A stretch of DNA of 64,000 bases. It comes from Victivallis sp. Marseille-Q1083. GTDB taxonomy: Bacteria > Verrucomicrobiota > Lentisphaeria > Victivallales > Victivallaceae. The stretch lies in NCBI RefSeq assembly GCF_903645315.1, contig NZ_CAHJXL010000001.1, positions 2,821,501-2,885,500 of the forward strand, given 5' to 3'. This document shows, in pieces, positions 1 through 8,624 of the stretch; positions within the stretch are counted from its first letter, which is position 1, and each line of letters opens with the position of its first letter. The notes beneath the pieces were generated by a model that worked only from the letters and a program-made list of their open reading frames with translations, had not been told where the DNA came from and ran no database searches. The position numbers and the translations under genes are program-made.

Positions 1-109
1 CTGGAGTGAAGCCAGCTTCGAAAAGTGCCGGCATTTCCGGCGCTTACCAGCCAGCCAGCCGGGCGATTGCCGACTATTGCCGGCGGCAATGCCCCGGAAC
101 GTTCACTTT

Positions 110-1576
110 TTATTCGAAGTCGCTGTTCGGGAAATATTCGGCGGCGATTCTGGTCATTTCGTTGATGTCGCCCATCATCAGCATGCCGTCGCCGGCTTCC
201 AGCCGGGTGTTGCCGCGGGCGAGGATGAAATGATTGTTGCGGCGCAGCAGCAGCACCAGCACGCCCGGCGGCAGTTTCATTTCCGCCAGCGTCTTGTTGA
301 CGAACGGCGCGTCGGGTGGAATTTCGAATTCGAACATTTTGCTGTTCAGCGTATCGGTTTCTTCCAGTTCGATTGGTGCCCGCACTTTGTCGTTCAGCGG
401 CTTGTCCAGCTTGAGCAGCCGGGCGAACGGCATCAACGTCCGGCCCTGGATCAGCACCGAGGCGATGACGATGAAAAAGACCAGATTGAACAGCAGCCCG
501 GCGTTCTCGATACCGGCCAGCAGCGGGAAGGTGGCGAACACGATCGGCGCCGCCCCGCGCAGCCCGACCCAGGAGATCAGCAGGCGCTCTCGCATCGAAT
601 AAGGGCTCCTGATCATGCAGAGCAGCACGGCGGCCGGCCGGGCGACGAACATCAGCAGCAGCGCCAGGATAAAGCCGCTGATGGCGATCCCCGGCAACTG
701 TTTCGGGAAGACCAGCAAGCCGAGCACCAGGAACAGCATGACCTGCATCAACCAGCCGACGCCGTCGCTGAATCGGACCAGGCCTTTTTTGTAGTTGAAG
801 CGCAGATTGCCCATCGTCAACCCGCAGACATAGCAGGCCATGAAGCCGTTGCCGTAGATACATTCGGCGATGCCGTAGGCGAAAAGCACCAGCGAAATGC
901 CGAGGACGAAGTAGAGTCCTTCATAATCGAGTTTCAGCTTGGTGTACAGCCAGGCGCCGGCCCGGCCGACCAGATATCCCCAGACGATGCCGATGGACAT
1001 TTTGCCGAAGAAGGCCGGAAAAATTGACCAGTAGGAGGTTTCCGGGTTCTGGATGATGCCGATCATGAAGACGGTCAGAAAGGCCGCCATCGGGTCGTTG
1101 CTGCCGGATTCCAGTTCGAGCAACGGTTGCAGCCGTCCCTGCAGGCTGACGCTTTTGGAGCGCAGGATGGCGAATACCGCCGCCGCGTCGGTGGAGGAGA
1201 CCACCGCGCCGAGCAGCATGCCCCATTTCCAGTCGCAGCCCAATACGAAGGTGACGCCGATACCGAGGAGAATCGCCGTCAGCAGCACGCCGGCGCTGGC
1301 CAGCAGCGTACCGTAACCCAGTACGCTTTTGATGCTGCGGAAATTGGTGTCCAGTCCGCCGGAATACAGGATGAACGCCATGGCGACCGTGCCGAGATAG
1401 TTGGCGGCGGAAGCATCGGAAAATTCAATGCCGCCGAGGCCGTCCGACCCGGCCAGCATGCCGACGCCCAGAAACATCAACAGGATCGGGACATTGAACT
1501 GGCTGGACAATTTACTGGAAAAAACGCCGAGAAACAACAGCAGCGCCACGACGGCCAGCACATATTGGATGATCAT
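110..1576 (-). CDS. nhaP2: K+/H+ antiporter, NhaP2/CvrA type
   Basis: Inner-membrane monovalent cation/proton antiporter of the CPA1 family, predicted to export K+ (or Na+) in exchange for H+. The 488-residue protein has about twelve hydrophobic segments over residues 1-390. It carries the family signatures SSTDAAAVFAILR and ESGSNDPMAAFLT near residues 125-170, which line the ion path. A soluble TrkA-C-like domain follows (about residues 400-485), which in this family binds nucleotide or another small ligand and gates transport. E. coli CvrA is longer by a further C-terminal domain that is absent here. The ATG at 1576 has a GGGGAGG upstream but rather far (about 13 nt). The gene is transcribed alone after the chromate transporter pair. 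Family assignment is firm; the ion is inferred. Confidence 0.9.
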   Translation of the reverse strand: MIIQYVLAVVALLLFLGVFSSKLSSQFNVPILLMFLGVGMLAGSDGLGGIEFSDASAANYLGTVAMAFILYSGGLDTNFRSIKSVLGYGTLLASAGVLLTAILLGIGVTFVLGCDWKWGMLLGAVVSSTDAAAVFAILRSKSVSLQGRLQPLLELESGSNDPMAAFLTVFMIGIIQNPETSYWSIFPAFFGKMSIGIVWGYLVGRAGAWLYTKLKLDYEGLYFVLGISLVLFAYGIAECIYGNGFMACYVCGLTMGNLRFNYKKGLVRFSDGVGWLMQVMLFLVLGLLVFPKQLPGIAISGFILALLLMFVARPAAVLLCMIRSPYSMRERLLISWVGLRGAAPIVFATFPLLAGIENAGLLFNLVFFIVIASVLIQGRTLMPFARLLKLDKPLNDKVRAPIELEETDTLNSKMFEFEIPPDAPFVNKTLAEMKLPPGVLVLLLRRNNHFILARGNTRLEAGDGMLMMGDINEMTRIAAEYFPNSDFE

Positions 1577-1631
1577 GCTTGAAACTTTTCCTCCCCGCTG
1601 AAATCAAGATTATTTCCGTTCGCAATGTACC

Positions 1632-1675
1632 AGAAAAGCGGCGATTTTCAAATGGAACAACCCGTTTTATCGCCG
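1632..1675 (-). terminator. possible terminator after the chromate transporter genes
   Basis: On the minus strand CGGCGAT (1675-1669) pairs with ATCGCCG (1645-1639), followed by CTTTTCT. The loop is long (23 nt) and the T-run is broken, so the call is weak. The position, just after the chromate transporter stop and before the antiporter start, fits. Confidence 0.3.
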
Positions 1676-1705
1676 GAAAACCTTCGTTTTCTCCTCCATG
1701 GTCGG

Positions 1706-2278
1706 TCAGCCGATCTGGAATAGCAGCCAGCTCAGCAGCGCCGAACCCAGCAGCACGTAGATCATGTTGATCTTCCAGCGCAATTCGACGAACAGCACCA
1801 GCGCGAAAATCGCCGTGCCCTGCCAGCAGAGGCCGAAGGCGCCTTTCCGCCACCAGTCGGCCAGCGGCGCGCTGAATACCGAGGTATCGGCGAAAAAGAT
1901 GACGGCGGCGGCGATCAGGCCGAGCGTCGCCGGCCGGATGCCGGCGAGAAGCGCCTTGACCAGGGGATTGTCCTTGAACAGCACCATGAAGTAGGCGATC
2001 AAAGTGACGATGATCAAAGAAGGCGTCATGACGCCGAGCGTACCGACCAGCGCGCCGAAGACGCCGCCCTGCTGGTAGCCGATGTAGGTGGCGGCATTGA
2101 GACCGACCGGCCCGGGCGTCACCTGCGCCAGTGCCACCATATTGGCAAACTCTTCATTGGTGAGAAAGGCGTGCCGGAACACCAATTCGTCCTGAAACAA
2201 CGGAATCATCGCATAGCCGCCGCCGAAGGTGAAAGCGCCGATCTTGACGAACAGCCAGTAAAGCGTCCACAAGTTCAC
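1706..2278 (-). CDS. chromate transporter, short-chain subunit (second of pair)
   Basis: Membrane protein of the CHR family (PF02417), which exports chromate or a related anion by proton symport. It shows the family's amino-terminal pattern (WLFVKIGAFTFGGGYAMIP, then a conserved QVTPGP stretch) and five to six hydrophobic segments. Single-domain CHR proteins act as a heterodimeric pair, and the partner lies directly upstream. The start chosen is GTG at 2278, because its GTG shares bases with the upstream TGA stop (GTGA overlap) and AAGGAG precedes it at good spacing. A longer frame open to 2323 lacks these signals. The product is 190 residues. Substrate is known only for characterised ChrA proteins; here it is inferred. 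Confidence 0.85.
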   Translation of the reverse strand: MNLWTLYWLFVKIGAFTFGGGYAMIPLFQDELVFRHAFLTNEEFANMVALAQVTPGPVGLNAATYIGYQQGGVFGALVGTLGVMTPSLIIVTLIAYFMVLFKDNPLVKALLAGIRPATLGLIAAAVIFFADTSVFSAPLADWWRKGAFGLCWQGTAIFALVLFVELRWKINMIYVLLGSALLSWLLFQIG

Positions 2279-2856
2279 TGCCGTTCTCCTTTCAGCCGGC
2301 GCCGGAGCGCCAGATACTGGCAAAGCCCCTGGCCCAGTCCGGCGGCCGCCGCGGCGGCGATCAGCCAGATGGCGTTGACATTGAAAAATACCAGGCTGAT
2401 GAAGCCGATGGCGGCGACGGTCAGCGGAAAAACGCCTTTGAGGATCTGTCTGGACAACTTGATGACGGAAACCAGGATCAGAGCGCAGACCGCGGCGCGG
2501 ACACCGAGAAAAATCTGGTCGGCCGCCGCCGAACCCTGCAGGTTCATAATGAACATGGCGATGATGACGATGACGATGAAGGGCGGCAGCACCACCGCGA
2601 CGGCGGCGGCCAGCACGCCGGGCAGTTTCGCCACCTTGTAGCCGATCAGGATTCCCATATTGATGGCGATGATGCCGGGGACCGATTGCATGACGGCGAC
2701 GGTATCGACCATGTCCTCGTCGGTCAGCCAGCGGCGTTTTTCGACGAATTCACGGGTCATCAGCGGCAGCATTGTCAAGCCGCCGCCGACCGACACGGCG
2801 GAAATTTTAAAAAAGATGGTGAAAAGCTCTGTCAATCGCTGCAGACGCTGCTTCAA
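2275..2856 (-). CDS. chromate transporter, short-chain subunit (first of pair)
   Basis: Partner half-transporter of the CHR family, with the same fold as the following gene: an amino-terminal FKISAVSVGGGLTMLPL motif, a QSVPGI stretch near residue 55 and several hydrophobic segments. Together the two genes make the two-subunit anion exporter found where the long double-domain ChrA is split. The proposed start is TTG at 2856, preceded by GGAGG ten bases upstream, giving a 193-residue protein whose first residues match the family's usual beginning. The frame stays open to 2976, but that extension (arginine- and proline-rich) does not resemble the family. The next gene overlaps its stop codon, so translation is coupled. 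Confidence 0.8.
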   Translation of the reverse strand: MKQRLQRLTELFTIFFKISAVSVGGGLTMLPLMTREFVEKRRWLTDEDMVDTVAVMQSVPGIIAINMGILIGYKVAKLPGVLAAAVAVVLPPFIVIVIIAMFIMNLQGSAAADQIFLGVRAAVCALILVSVIKLSRQILKGVFPLTVAAIGFISLVFFNVNAIWLIAAAAAAGLGQGLCQYLALRRRLKGERQ

Positions 2857-3107
2857 AACCGCGGTTCCTCCAGTTGGGTGATGAAAACAATAATATAGCC
2901 GAAAAATGGCGGGAAACAACCGCCGGGCGATCGATTTTCGGCCCGTTGGCGGGGAGGTTTCTGGCGGTGCTGGCATTGTACCGGCAGCACGGGAACAACT
3001 GGTGCCGGAATTTCTGCCGGCGCTGCCGGTCGATCCGTTCAGCGGGCGGCCGTAGCCGCAGGGAATTGCCGTCGGACCGACTCCGGTCAGTTTTCCCGGA
3101 ATTTTAT

Positions 3108-3136
3108 TTGCATGTCTTTTTCAATCATGATATATT
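3108..3136 (+). promoter_or_regulatory. promoter of the HPr gene
   Basis: TTGCAT (3108-3113), 17-bp spacer, TATATT (3131-3136), with a predicted start near 3143 and AGGAG ten bases before the ATG at 3164. The rest of the 307-bp gap (2857-3163) between the divergent chromate transporter and HPr genes shows no gene. Confidence 0.65.
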
Positions 3137-3163
3137 AATCCTCTTGATAGGAGAATAGAAGTC

Positions 3164-3445
3164 ATGGAAATTCGAAAAGTCAAAATTCACAATTCGGCCG
3201 GCATTCATTGCCGTCCGGCCAGTGTCATTCTGAACACGATCAATGCCGAATTCCCGCATGAAACTTTTACTTTGTATACTTCAATGAATGAAGCGATCGA
3301 GCTGCACGGCATTCTGGATTTGATTTCGCTGGGACTGCAGTGCGGCGATGAAGCTACGCTGCAGGTGGAAGGCGATCGCGCCGCCGCCGCCGCGGATCGG
3401 ATTGCCGCACTGCTGGAGCATGAATTCGATTTTCCGCCGCAGTAA
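3164..3445 (+). CDS. ptsH: HPr family phosphocarrier protein
   Basis: Small cytoplasmic phosphocarrier of the phosphotransferase system or a PTS-like regulatory relay. It receives phosphate from enzyme I on its active-site histidine and passes it on. The 93-residue protein has the HPr signature NSAGIHCRPAS with the phosphorylated histidine at position 15 and the usual arginine two residues on. The second signature region, which normally carries Ser46 (the HPr kinase site), reads ELHGILDLISLG, so the regulatory serine is glycine 49 here. That predicts a HPr that cannot undergo serine phosphorylation. No enzyme I or EII gene is nearby. A clear promoter precedes it, so it is probably its own transcription unit or leads the next gene. 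Confidence 0.9.
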   Translation: MEIRKVKIHNSAGIHCRPASVILNTINAEFPHETFTLYTSMNEAIELHGILDLISLGLQCGDEATLQVEGDRAAAAADRIAALLEHEFDFPPQ

Positions 3446-3600
3446 GACGGCGGGGAGGCGCTTCCCGGAGTTTTCAAGCGGATGATCCGGCGGAAGTGAC
3501 CGGAGCGGAACGGGGAGAGATATCGAATCCCCCCGGCGATGAGAGTGCCGTCCTGTTCAGACGGGGCGGGAGGTTACTTTGGGCAGGCAGGGGCGCATTT

Positions 3601-4536
3601 ATGATAAAACTTGGCATCAGCAGTTGTCTTTTGGGGCAGCGTGTCCGCTATGACGGCGGCCATAAGCTGGATTATTTTCTGCGGGACGGCTTGAAGGACC
3701 GGGTGGAGTGGGTGCCGGTTTGCCCCGAGACGGAGTGTGGATTGGCGGTGCCGCGCGAACCGATGCACCTGGTGGCTGACGCCTCCGGGTATCGTCTGCG
3801 CACCGTCGATTCACAGCGGGATTACACCGAACTGATGCGGCATTACATCAACCGCCGGGTGACGCAACTGTCGCAGAGCGGACTGTACGGATATGTTTTC
3901 AAAGGTAAATCGCCCAGTTGCGGTTTGCGGGAAGTGCCGTGCTACCGGCCGGACGGGGAGGCTGCCGGCGTCGCCGGCGGACTGTTCGCCGAGGCGGTGC
4001 GGCGGGCGTTGCCGTTGTTGCCGGTGATCGACGATGCTTCCATCCACAATGTCTGGCTGCGGGAGACTTTCGGCAATCAGATTCTGACCCTGCGCCGCTG
4101 GCATCAATTTGTCGCAGCGGATGGTTCGGCCGCCGGACTGGCGGAATTCAACCGCCGCCACCGCCTGCTGATCATGCTGCACTCGCCGGGAATGACGCCG
4201 TTGTTGAGCTACCTGGTGTTGCACGCGACCTCCGACAAATTGACCGCCACCTGCGAACAGTATTTCCGGACCCTGATGGCGGTGATGGCGACGCCGGTCA
4301 GTTTGCGCAAGCATCAGAAAGTGCTGTTTTTCGTTTTCGAGGAGTTGAAAAATCACCTGGACAACTGGGAACGGCTGGAATTGCAGAACATGCTGCACCA
4401 TCTGCCGGAACAGCCGGATACCCGGAGCGCGGTCGCCGCCTTGCTGTTGCACTATATCCGCAAATTCAGATTGGCCGACTGGCTGGATCAGTATTATTTT
4501 CAGGGCGGCGAACAGATTTTTTCACCCCAGTCGTGA
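3601..4536 (+). CDS. DUF523 and DUF1722 domain protein
   Basis: A 311-residue two-domain protein. Residues 1-145 match the DUF523 family: opening MIKLGISSCLLGQRVRYDGGHK, a conserved CPETECGL motif and a KGKSPSCG motif, i.e. three or four conserved cysteines that may bind metal. Residues 170-305 match DUF1722 (YbgA-like). E. coli YbgA-like proteins combine the same domains. The biochemical role is not known, although some family members occur near photolyase or stress genes. The ATG at 3601 fits the family start exactly; the frame is open upstream to 3496, but that extension is low-complexity and unlike the family. Its last 20 bases are copied in the tandem duplication that follows. Confidence 0.85.
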   Translation: MIKLGISSCLLGQRVRYDGGHKLDYFLRDGLKDRVEWVPVCPETECGLAVPREPMHLVADASGYRLRTVDSQRDYTELMRHYINRRVTQLSQSGLYGYVFKGKSPSCGLREVPCYRPDGEAAGVAGGLFAEAVRRALPLLPVIDDASIHNVWLRETFGNQILTLRRWHQFVAADGSAAGLAEFNRRHRLLIMLHSPGMTPLLSYLVLHATSDKLTATCEQYFRTLMAVMATPVSLRKHQKVLFFVFEELKNHLDNWERLELQNMLHHLPEQPDTRSAVAALLLHYIRKFRLADWLDQYYFQGGEQIFSPQS

Positions 4537-4968
4537 TACGATTGGGCTTTCAGCGATTCGGCCGGCATGCCGTTCGAAGAGACTTATTTGGCCTGCAGTT
4601 GTTCGCGCTTGGTTTCCAGCTCTTCCCAGCGCTGATAGAGCGTTTCGACCCGCTGGCGGGATTCGGCCAGCTGCTGTTGCAGTTCAGTGCTTTGCGCGCC
4701 GTAGCGGGCAAAAAAATCCGGCAGCGAGAACAGCATTTCCAGTTTTTTCACCCCAGTCGTGATACGATTGGGCTTTCAGCGATTCGGCCGGCATGCCGTT
4801 CGAAGAGACTTATTTGGCCTGCAGTTGTTCGCGCTTGGTTTCCAGCTCTTCCCAGCGCTGATAGAGCGTTTCGACCCGCTGGCGGGATTCGGCCAGCTGC
4901 TGTTGCAGTTCAGTGCTTTGCGCGCCGTAGCGGGCAAAAAAATCCGGCAGCGAGAACAGCATTTCCAG
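4517..4968. repeat. perfect 226-bp tandem direct duplication
   Basis: Bases 4517-4742 and 4743-4968 are identical throughout. Each unit holds the last 20 bases of the DUF1722 gene, the 47-bp spacer between the convergent genes and the last 159 bases of the ABC-F gene, read in from its stop side. The intact DUF1722 gene uses unit 1 and the intact ABC-F gene uses unit 2. Unit 1 therefore carries an orphan 3' tail of the ABC-F gene (4584-4742), and unit 2 an orphan tail of the DUF1722 gene (4743-4762). No obvious long homology flanks the junctions. Perfect identity points to a very recent event, or to an assembly duplication. Confidence 0.95.
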
Positions 4969-6696
4969 CTCCTCGACTTTCTTTTCCGCTGCGGCGATGG
5001 CCGGTTCCATATCGTCCAGTTCCCGCTGTTCCTTGTAGGATAATTTGGTCGGCGGCGCTTTGACCGGCGGCGCCGACGAGTTGGCTGGTTTGACGATCGG
5101 CGCGCCCGGCGCGGCGGCCGGTTGTTCCTGCCGGCGGGACAGATAATAGTCGTAATCGCCATGCGTATAGACGATGGTATCGTTTTCGAAAGTCATGATG
5201 CCGTCGCAGATCCGGTTCAGAAAATAACGGTCGTGGCTGACCAGCAGGAGGCAGCCCGGGAAATCGATCAGCGCCTCCTCCAGCATCCGCAATGACGAGA
5301 GATCCAGATCGTTGGTCGGTTCGTCCAGGATCAGGAAATTGCCGCCGCGCTTGAGGATTTTTGCCAGGGTCAAGCGGGCTTTTTCACCGCCGGACAGATA
5401 TTTGATCCGGGTGTTGATTCGTTCGTTTTCAAATAGAAAACGCTTCAGATATCCCCAGATCGAGATTTTTTCACTACCGAGCTGAATCGAATCGACGCCT
5501 TCGGAAATCTCCTCGTAAACGGTTTTTTCCTGGTCCAGCACCAGTTTGCCCTGGTCGACGTAATTGAACGCGACGGTCGGGGCGATTTCTACCCGGCCGG
5601 AAGTCGGCGGCAAGGCGCCGGTGATGACTTTCAGCAGGGTGCTCTTGCCGATGCCGTTAGGGCCGACGATGCCGATTTTGCAGCCGGGTTGGAATTCGAA
5701 GCTGAACCGCTCGATCAGGCGGCGGTCGCCGAAGGAAACGGAAATTTCTTTCAGCTCCACCGTTTTGTTGCCGAGCCGGGCCGGGGCCGGGATGACCAGT
5801 TCGATGTCGCCGGTCCGTTCGATGCCGCTTTGGCCGTCCAGTTCCTGAAACCGTTTCAGGCGGCCGAGGTTGCGGCGCAGTCGCGCTTTCGGCGAACGGC
5901 GGACCCATTCGACTTCGGAACGCAGGAACTTCCGCCGTTTGGCTTCCAGCTGGTCCTCGGCATATTCGCGCTCCGCCTTATCGGCCAGGAAATCGGCATA
6001 AGAACCTTCGCTGGAAAACAGTTGACCGTGGTCCAGTTCGATGATCCGGGTCGCCAGCCGGTCGAGGAAACAGCGGTCGTGGGTGACGAACAGACAGGCG
6101 CCGCGATAACCGGCCAGGAATTCCTCGATCCAGCCGATCGTCGCGATGTCCAGGTGATTGGTCGGTTCGTCGAGCAGCAGCAAATCGGGAGCGGCGATGA
6201 CGGCGCGGGCAAGGGCGACGCGCCGTTTTTCGCCGCCGGACAGATGACGGCAGGATGACGCGCCGTCCGGCAGCCGCAATTTTTCGAGGAGGGCTTGAAT
6301 GCGATTGTCCAGACTCCAGGCGTCGAGCTGCAGCAGCCGGTGCTCCAGCGCATCGTGTTCGGCGGAATGGCTGGGCAGGCTTTCGAATTTTTTCAGCAGG
6401 CCGGTGAGATAGGCGGCGCCGGACCGGACATTTTCCGTCACGGTTTGGTCCTCGGCCAGTTCAAAATCCTGCGGCAAATAGGAGACGCGCAAATTGCCGG
6501 CCGGACAGATGTCGCCTTCGGCCGGTTCCTGGCGTCCGGCGATGATTTTCAGCAGCGTCGATTTGCCGGAACCGTTGCGGCCGACCAGGCCGACCCGTTC
6601 CCGGTCGTGGATGGCCAGCGACGCGCCGTCGAACAGAATCTGCCGGCCGATACTCAATTTCAGACCGTTGCCGGTCCACAAAACCCGTTCCGCCAT
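4810..6696 (-). CDS. uup: ABC-F family ATPase, Uup type
   Basis: Soluble ATPase with two ABC domains and no membrane part, of the ABC-F class that acts on ribosomes or, for Uup, on replication and transposon excision. Two Walker A motifs (GRNGSGKST and GPNGIGKST), two signatures (LSGGEKRRVALARA and LSGGEKARLTLAKI) and two Walker B motifs (LLLLDEPTNHLD and FLILDEPTNDLD) are all intact. A charged, alanine- and proline-containing linker at about 530-565 leads into a C-terminal coiled coil (about 565-628) typical of Uup, which binds DNA. The ATG at 6696 gives 628 residues, close to E. coli Uup. It starts 13 bp after cysS and is probably cotranscribed with it. The frame is open upstream into cysS but without family similarity. 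Confidence 0.9.
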   Translation of the reverse strand: MAERVLWTGNGLKLSIGRQILFDGASLAIHDRERVGLVGRNGSGKSTLLKIIAGRQEPAEGDICPAGNLRVSYLPQDFELAEDQTVTENVRSGAAYLTGLLKKFESLPSHSAEHDALEHRLLQLDAWSLDNRIQALLEKLRLPDGASSCRHLSGGEKRRVALARAVIAAPDLLLLDEPTNHLDIATIGWIEEFLAGYRGACLFVTHDRCFLDRLATRIIELDHGQLFSSEGSYADFLADKAEREYAEDQLEAKRRKFLRSEVEWVRRSPKARLRRNLGRLKRFQELDGQSGIERTGDIELVIPAPARLGNKTVELKEISVSFGDRRLIERFSFEFQPGCKIGIVGPNGIGKSTLLKVITGALPPTSGRVEIAPTVAFNYVDQGKLVLDQEKTVYEEISEGVDSIQLGSEKISIWGYLKRFLFENERINTRIKYLSGGEKARLTLAKILKRGGNFLILDEPTNDLDLSSLRMLEEALIDFPGCLLLVSHDRYFLNRICDGIMTFENDTIVYTHGDYDYYLSRRQEQPAAAPGAPIVKPANSSAPPVKAPPTKLSYKEQRELDDMEPAIAAAEKKVEELEMLFSLPDFFARYGAQSTELQQQLAESRQRVETLYQRWEELETKREQLQAK

Positions 6697-6709
6697 ACGA
6701 TGCCGCCGT

Positions 6710-8119
6710 TCAATCCAGCATTTTGAGCCGGAAGCCGCCGGGAATGTCCTCGACCAGCCAGCCGGCTGCCTTGAGCTGCTCGCGCAACGCGTCCGCTTCG
6801 GCGAAATTTCTGGCTTTTTTGGCGGCCAGTCGTTGTTCGGCCAGCGCGGCAATCGCCGGCGGGATGACCGCTTCGACCGCCTCATCGACCCGGAAGAACC
6901 CGAGCACTTCATCGAAGTTGCGGAATTGGGCGAGCAGCTTTTGCGCGCCGGCCTGCGACAAATTGCCGGAATCCAGTTGGCTGTTGGCGCCGCGCTGCAG
7001 CAGAAATACCGCCGCCGTCGCTTCGGCGATGTTGAGGTCGTCGGCCAGCGCCGTCCGGAAAGCGGCGTCGGCGTCGGCCAGCAGTTCGCCGCACTCTTTT
7101 CCGTCGCCGGGCCGGGTGACGGCTTTCAGGCGCACGAACAGCGCATCGAATTTTTTCAATGTTTCACGCGCCTGGTCTAGGGCCTCGAACGTAAAATTGA
7201 GCTTCTTGCGGTAATGGGCGCCGAGCAGCACATAGCGCACCTCCCGGCCGCTGTAGCCCTTGGCCAGCAGGTCGCGCAGCGTGAAGAAGTTGCCGGCCGA
7301 TTTGGACATCTTTTCGCCGTTGACCATCAGATGGGCGCAATGCAGCCAGTAGTTGACGTATTGGCAGCCGTTGGCGCATTCGCTCTGGGCGATTTCGTCC
7401 TCATGGTGCGGGAACATGTTGTCGATGCCGCCGGTATGGATGTCGAACGTCGGGCCGAGATATTTCATCGCCATCGCGCTGCATTCGATGTGCCAGCCGG
7501 GCCGGCCTTTGCCCCACGGGCTGTCCCAGGCGACTTCGCCGTCGTTGTCGTCCCAGGCTTTCCACAAGGCGAAATCGGCGACGGCGTCCTTGGCGTATTC
7601 GTCATTTTTGATCCGGACGCCGGACCGCTGGTTTTCCCGGTCGATGCGGGCCAGCCTGCCGTAAGAAGGAAATTTGTCGATCGAAAAATAAATGCACCGG
7701 TCCTCCGCCTGATAAGCGTAGCCTTTGTCGATCAACGTCTGAATCAACCGGATCATTTCGCCGATATGGTCGGTTGCCGCCGGATAAACCGCCGCCGGCG
7801 TGATGTTCAGCGTTTTCAGATCGGCGAAAAATGCTTCGATATATTTGGCGGTGAACTCCTTCAACGCCAGATGCTGCGCCCGGGAATCCCGGATGGTCTT
7901 GTCGTCGACGTCGGTGAGATTCATCACCTGGATGACCCGGTAGCCGAAATAAGCCAGCACGCGGTGCAGCAGATCTTCGAACATATAGGCCCGGAAATTG
8001 CCGATATGCGCATAATTGTAAACGGTCGGACCGCAGGTGTACATTCTGACTTCTCCCGGCGTCAGCGGCTTGAATGTTTCCAGGCGGCGATCCATCGTAT
8101 TGAATAACTTCAGTTCCAT
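6710..8119 (-). CDS. cysS: cysteinyl-tRNA synthetase
   Basis: Cytoplasmic class I aminoacyl-tRNA synthetase that charges tRNA-Cys. The protein is 469 residues, the normal bacterial length. The ATP-binding HIGH motif appears as AHIGNFR near residue 37 and the KMSKS loop as GEKMSKSAGN near residue 270. Zinc-ligand residues are visible: Cys28 in the opening MYTCGPTVYNYAHIGN stretch, a cysteine in HIECSAMA, and histidines in FPHHEDEIAQSE. The C-terminal part is helical, ending LKMLD. It is followed closely by the ABC-F gene on the same strand. No strong Shine-Dalgarno is seen. Confidence 0.97.
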   Translation of the reverse strand: MELKLFNTMDRRLETFKPLTPGEVRMYTCGPTVYNYAHIGNFRAYMFEDLLHRVLAYFGYRVIQVMNLTDVDDKTIRDSRAQHLALKEFTAKYIEAFFADLKTLNITPAAVYPAATDHIGEMIRLIQTLIDKGYAYQAEDRCIYFSIDKFPSYGRLARIDRENQRSGVRIKNDEYAKDAVADFALWKAWDDNDGEVAWDSPWGKGRPGWHIECSAMAMKYLGPTFDIHTGGIDNMFPHHEDEIAQSECANGCQYVNYWLHCAHLMVNGEKMSKSAGNFFTLRDLLAKGYSGREVRYVLLGAHYRKKLNFTFEALDQARETLKKFDALFVRLKAVTRPGDGKECGELLADADAAFRTALADDLNIAEATAAVFLLQRGANSQLDSGNLSQAGAQKLLAQFRNFDEVLGFFRVDEAVEAVIPPAIAALAEQRLAAKKARNFAEADALREQLKAAGWLVEDIPGGFRLKMLD

Positions 8120-8249
8120 AATCCGGTTCGAACCCTTCGAGTTTAAGTAAAACCAATATTGACATCCGGTAATTTACTTCCCCGGACGCTTCGATACAAA
8201 AAAGAACGCCGGAAAAACCATCCGAAAAACCGAATTTTTCCAAAAACGA

Positions 8250-8278
8250 CTGGCAAAAAGAGCAAAGTACATTATATT
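8250..8278 (+). promoter_or_regulatory. promoter of tRNA-Ser
   Basis: CTGGCA (8250-8255), 17-bp spacer, TATATT (8273-8278), about 39 bp before the mature 5' end of the tRNA. The -35 box is weak (4 of 6). The -10 box matches other promoters in the window. Confidence 0.5.
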
Positions 8279-8316
8279 AGAAACTCGTCGGCCCGGTTGG
8301 AGCCGGCAAGCGAAGC

Positions 8317-8406
8317 GGAAGGGTGGCTGAGCGGTTGAAGGCGACGGTCTCGAAAATCGTTGTACGGTTTTCCGTACCGGGGGTTCGAATCCCCCCCCTT
8401 CCGCCA
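8317..8406 (+). tRNA. tRNA-Ser (anticodon CGA)
   Basis: A class II tRNA of 90 nt with encoded CCA. The acceptor stem GGAAGGG pairs with CCCTTCC, the discriminator is G and CCA is at 8404-8406. The anticodon stem ACGGT/ATCGT holds loop CTCGAAA, with anticodon CGA at 8351-8353 (reads UCG). A long variable arm (TGTACGGTTTTCCGTAC) is the mark of tRNA-Ser. The T arm is GGGGG TTCGAAT CCCCC. A T-rich stretch follows the 3' end. The remaining 218 bp up to 8624 show no gene. Confidence 0.95.
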
Positions 8407-8624
8407 TTTTCTTTCTTTTGCCGCTCGCAATGTTTTTGGCGAAAATTGATAAAAACAGTTCCTGGCCGGCTTGCATGCCCGGGAGAGCTATGACAAACTG
8501 CCGTCCGTTCGGCGCTGAACGCGGAGCCGGTTTCAAAAAAATGATTTGGCTGGCCCCGTTTTTTTCGCAAGTTCAAGAATTTGTCAGGACAGGTGGGCCA
8601 GATACAACTTTACTTGATTCATGA

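Noticed and set aside
77-1027. Plus-strand frame opposite the antiporter gene
   Set aside because: Histidine- and glutamine-rich antisense shadow.
4584-4742. A separate small gene in the first duplication unit
   Set aside because: It is only the copied tail of the ABC-F gene without a start.
8407-8624. Island attachment site at the tRNA-Ser 3' end
   Set aside because: No second copy of the tRNA 3' sequence and no integrase gene were found in the window.
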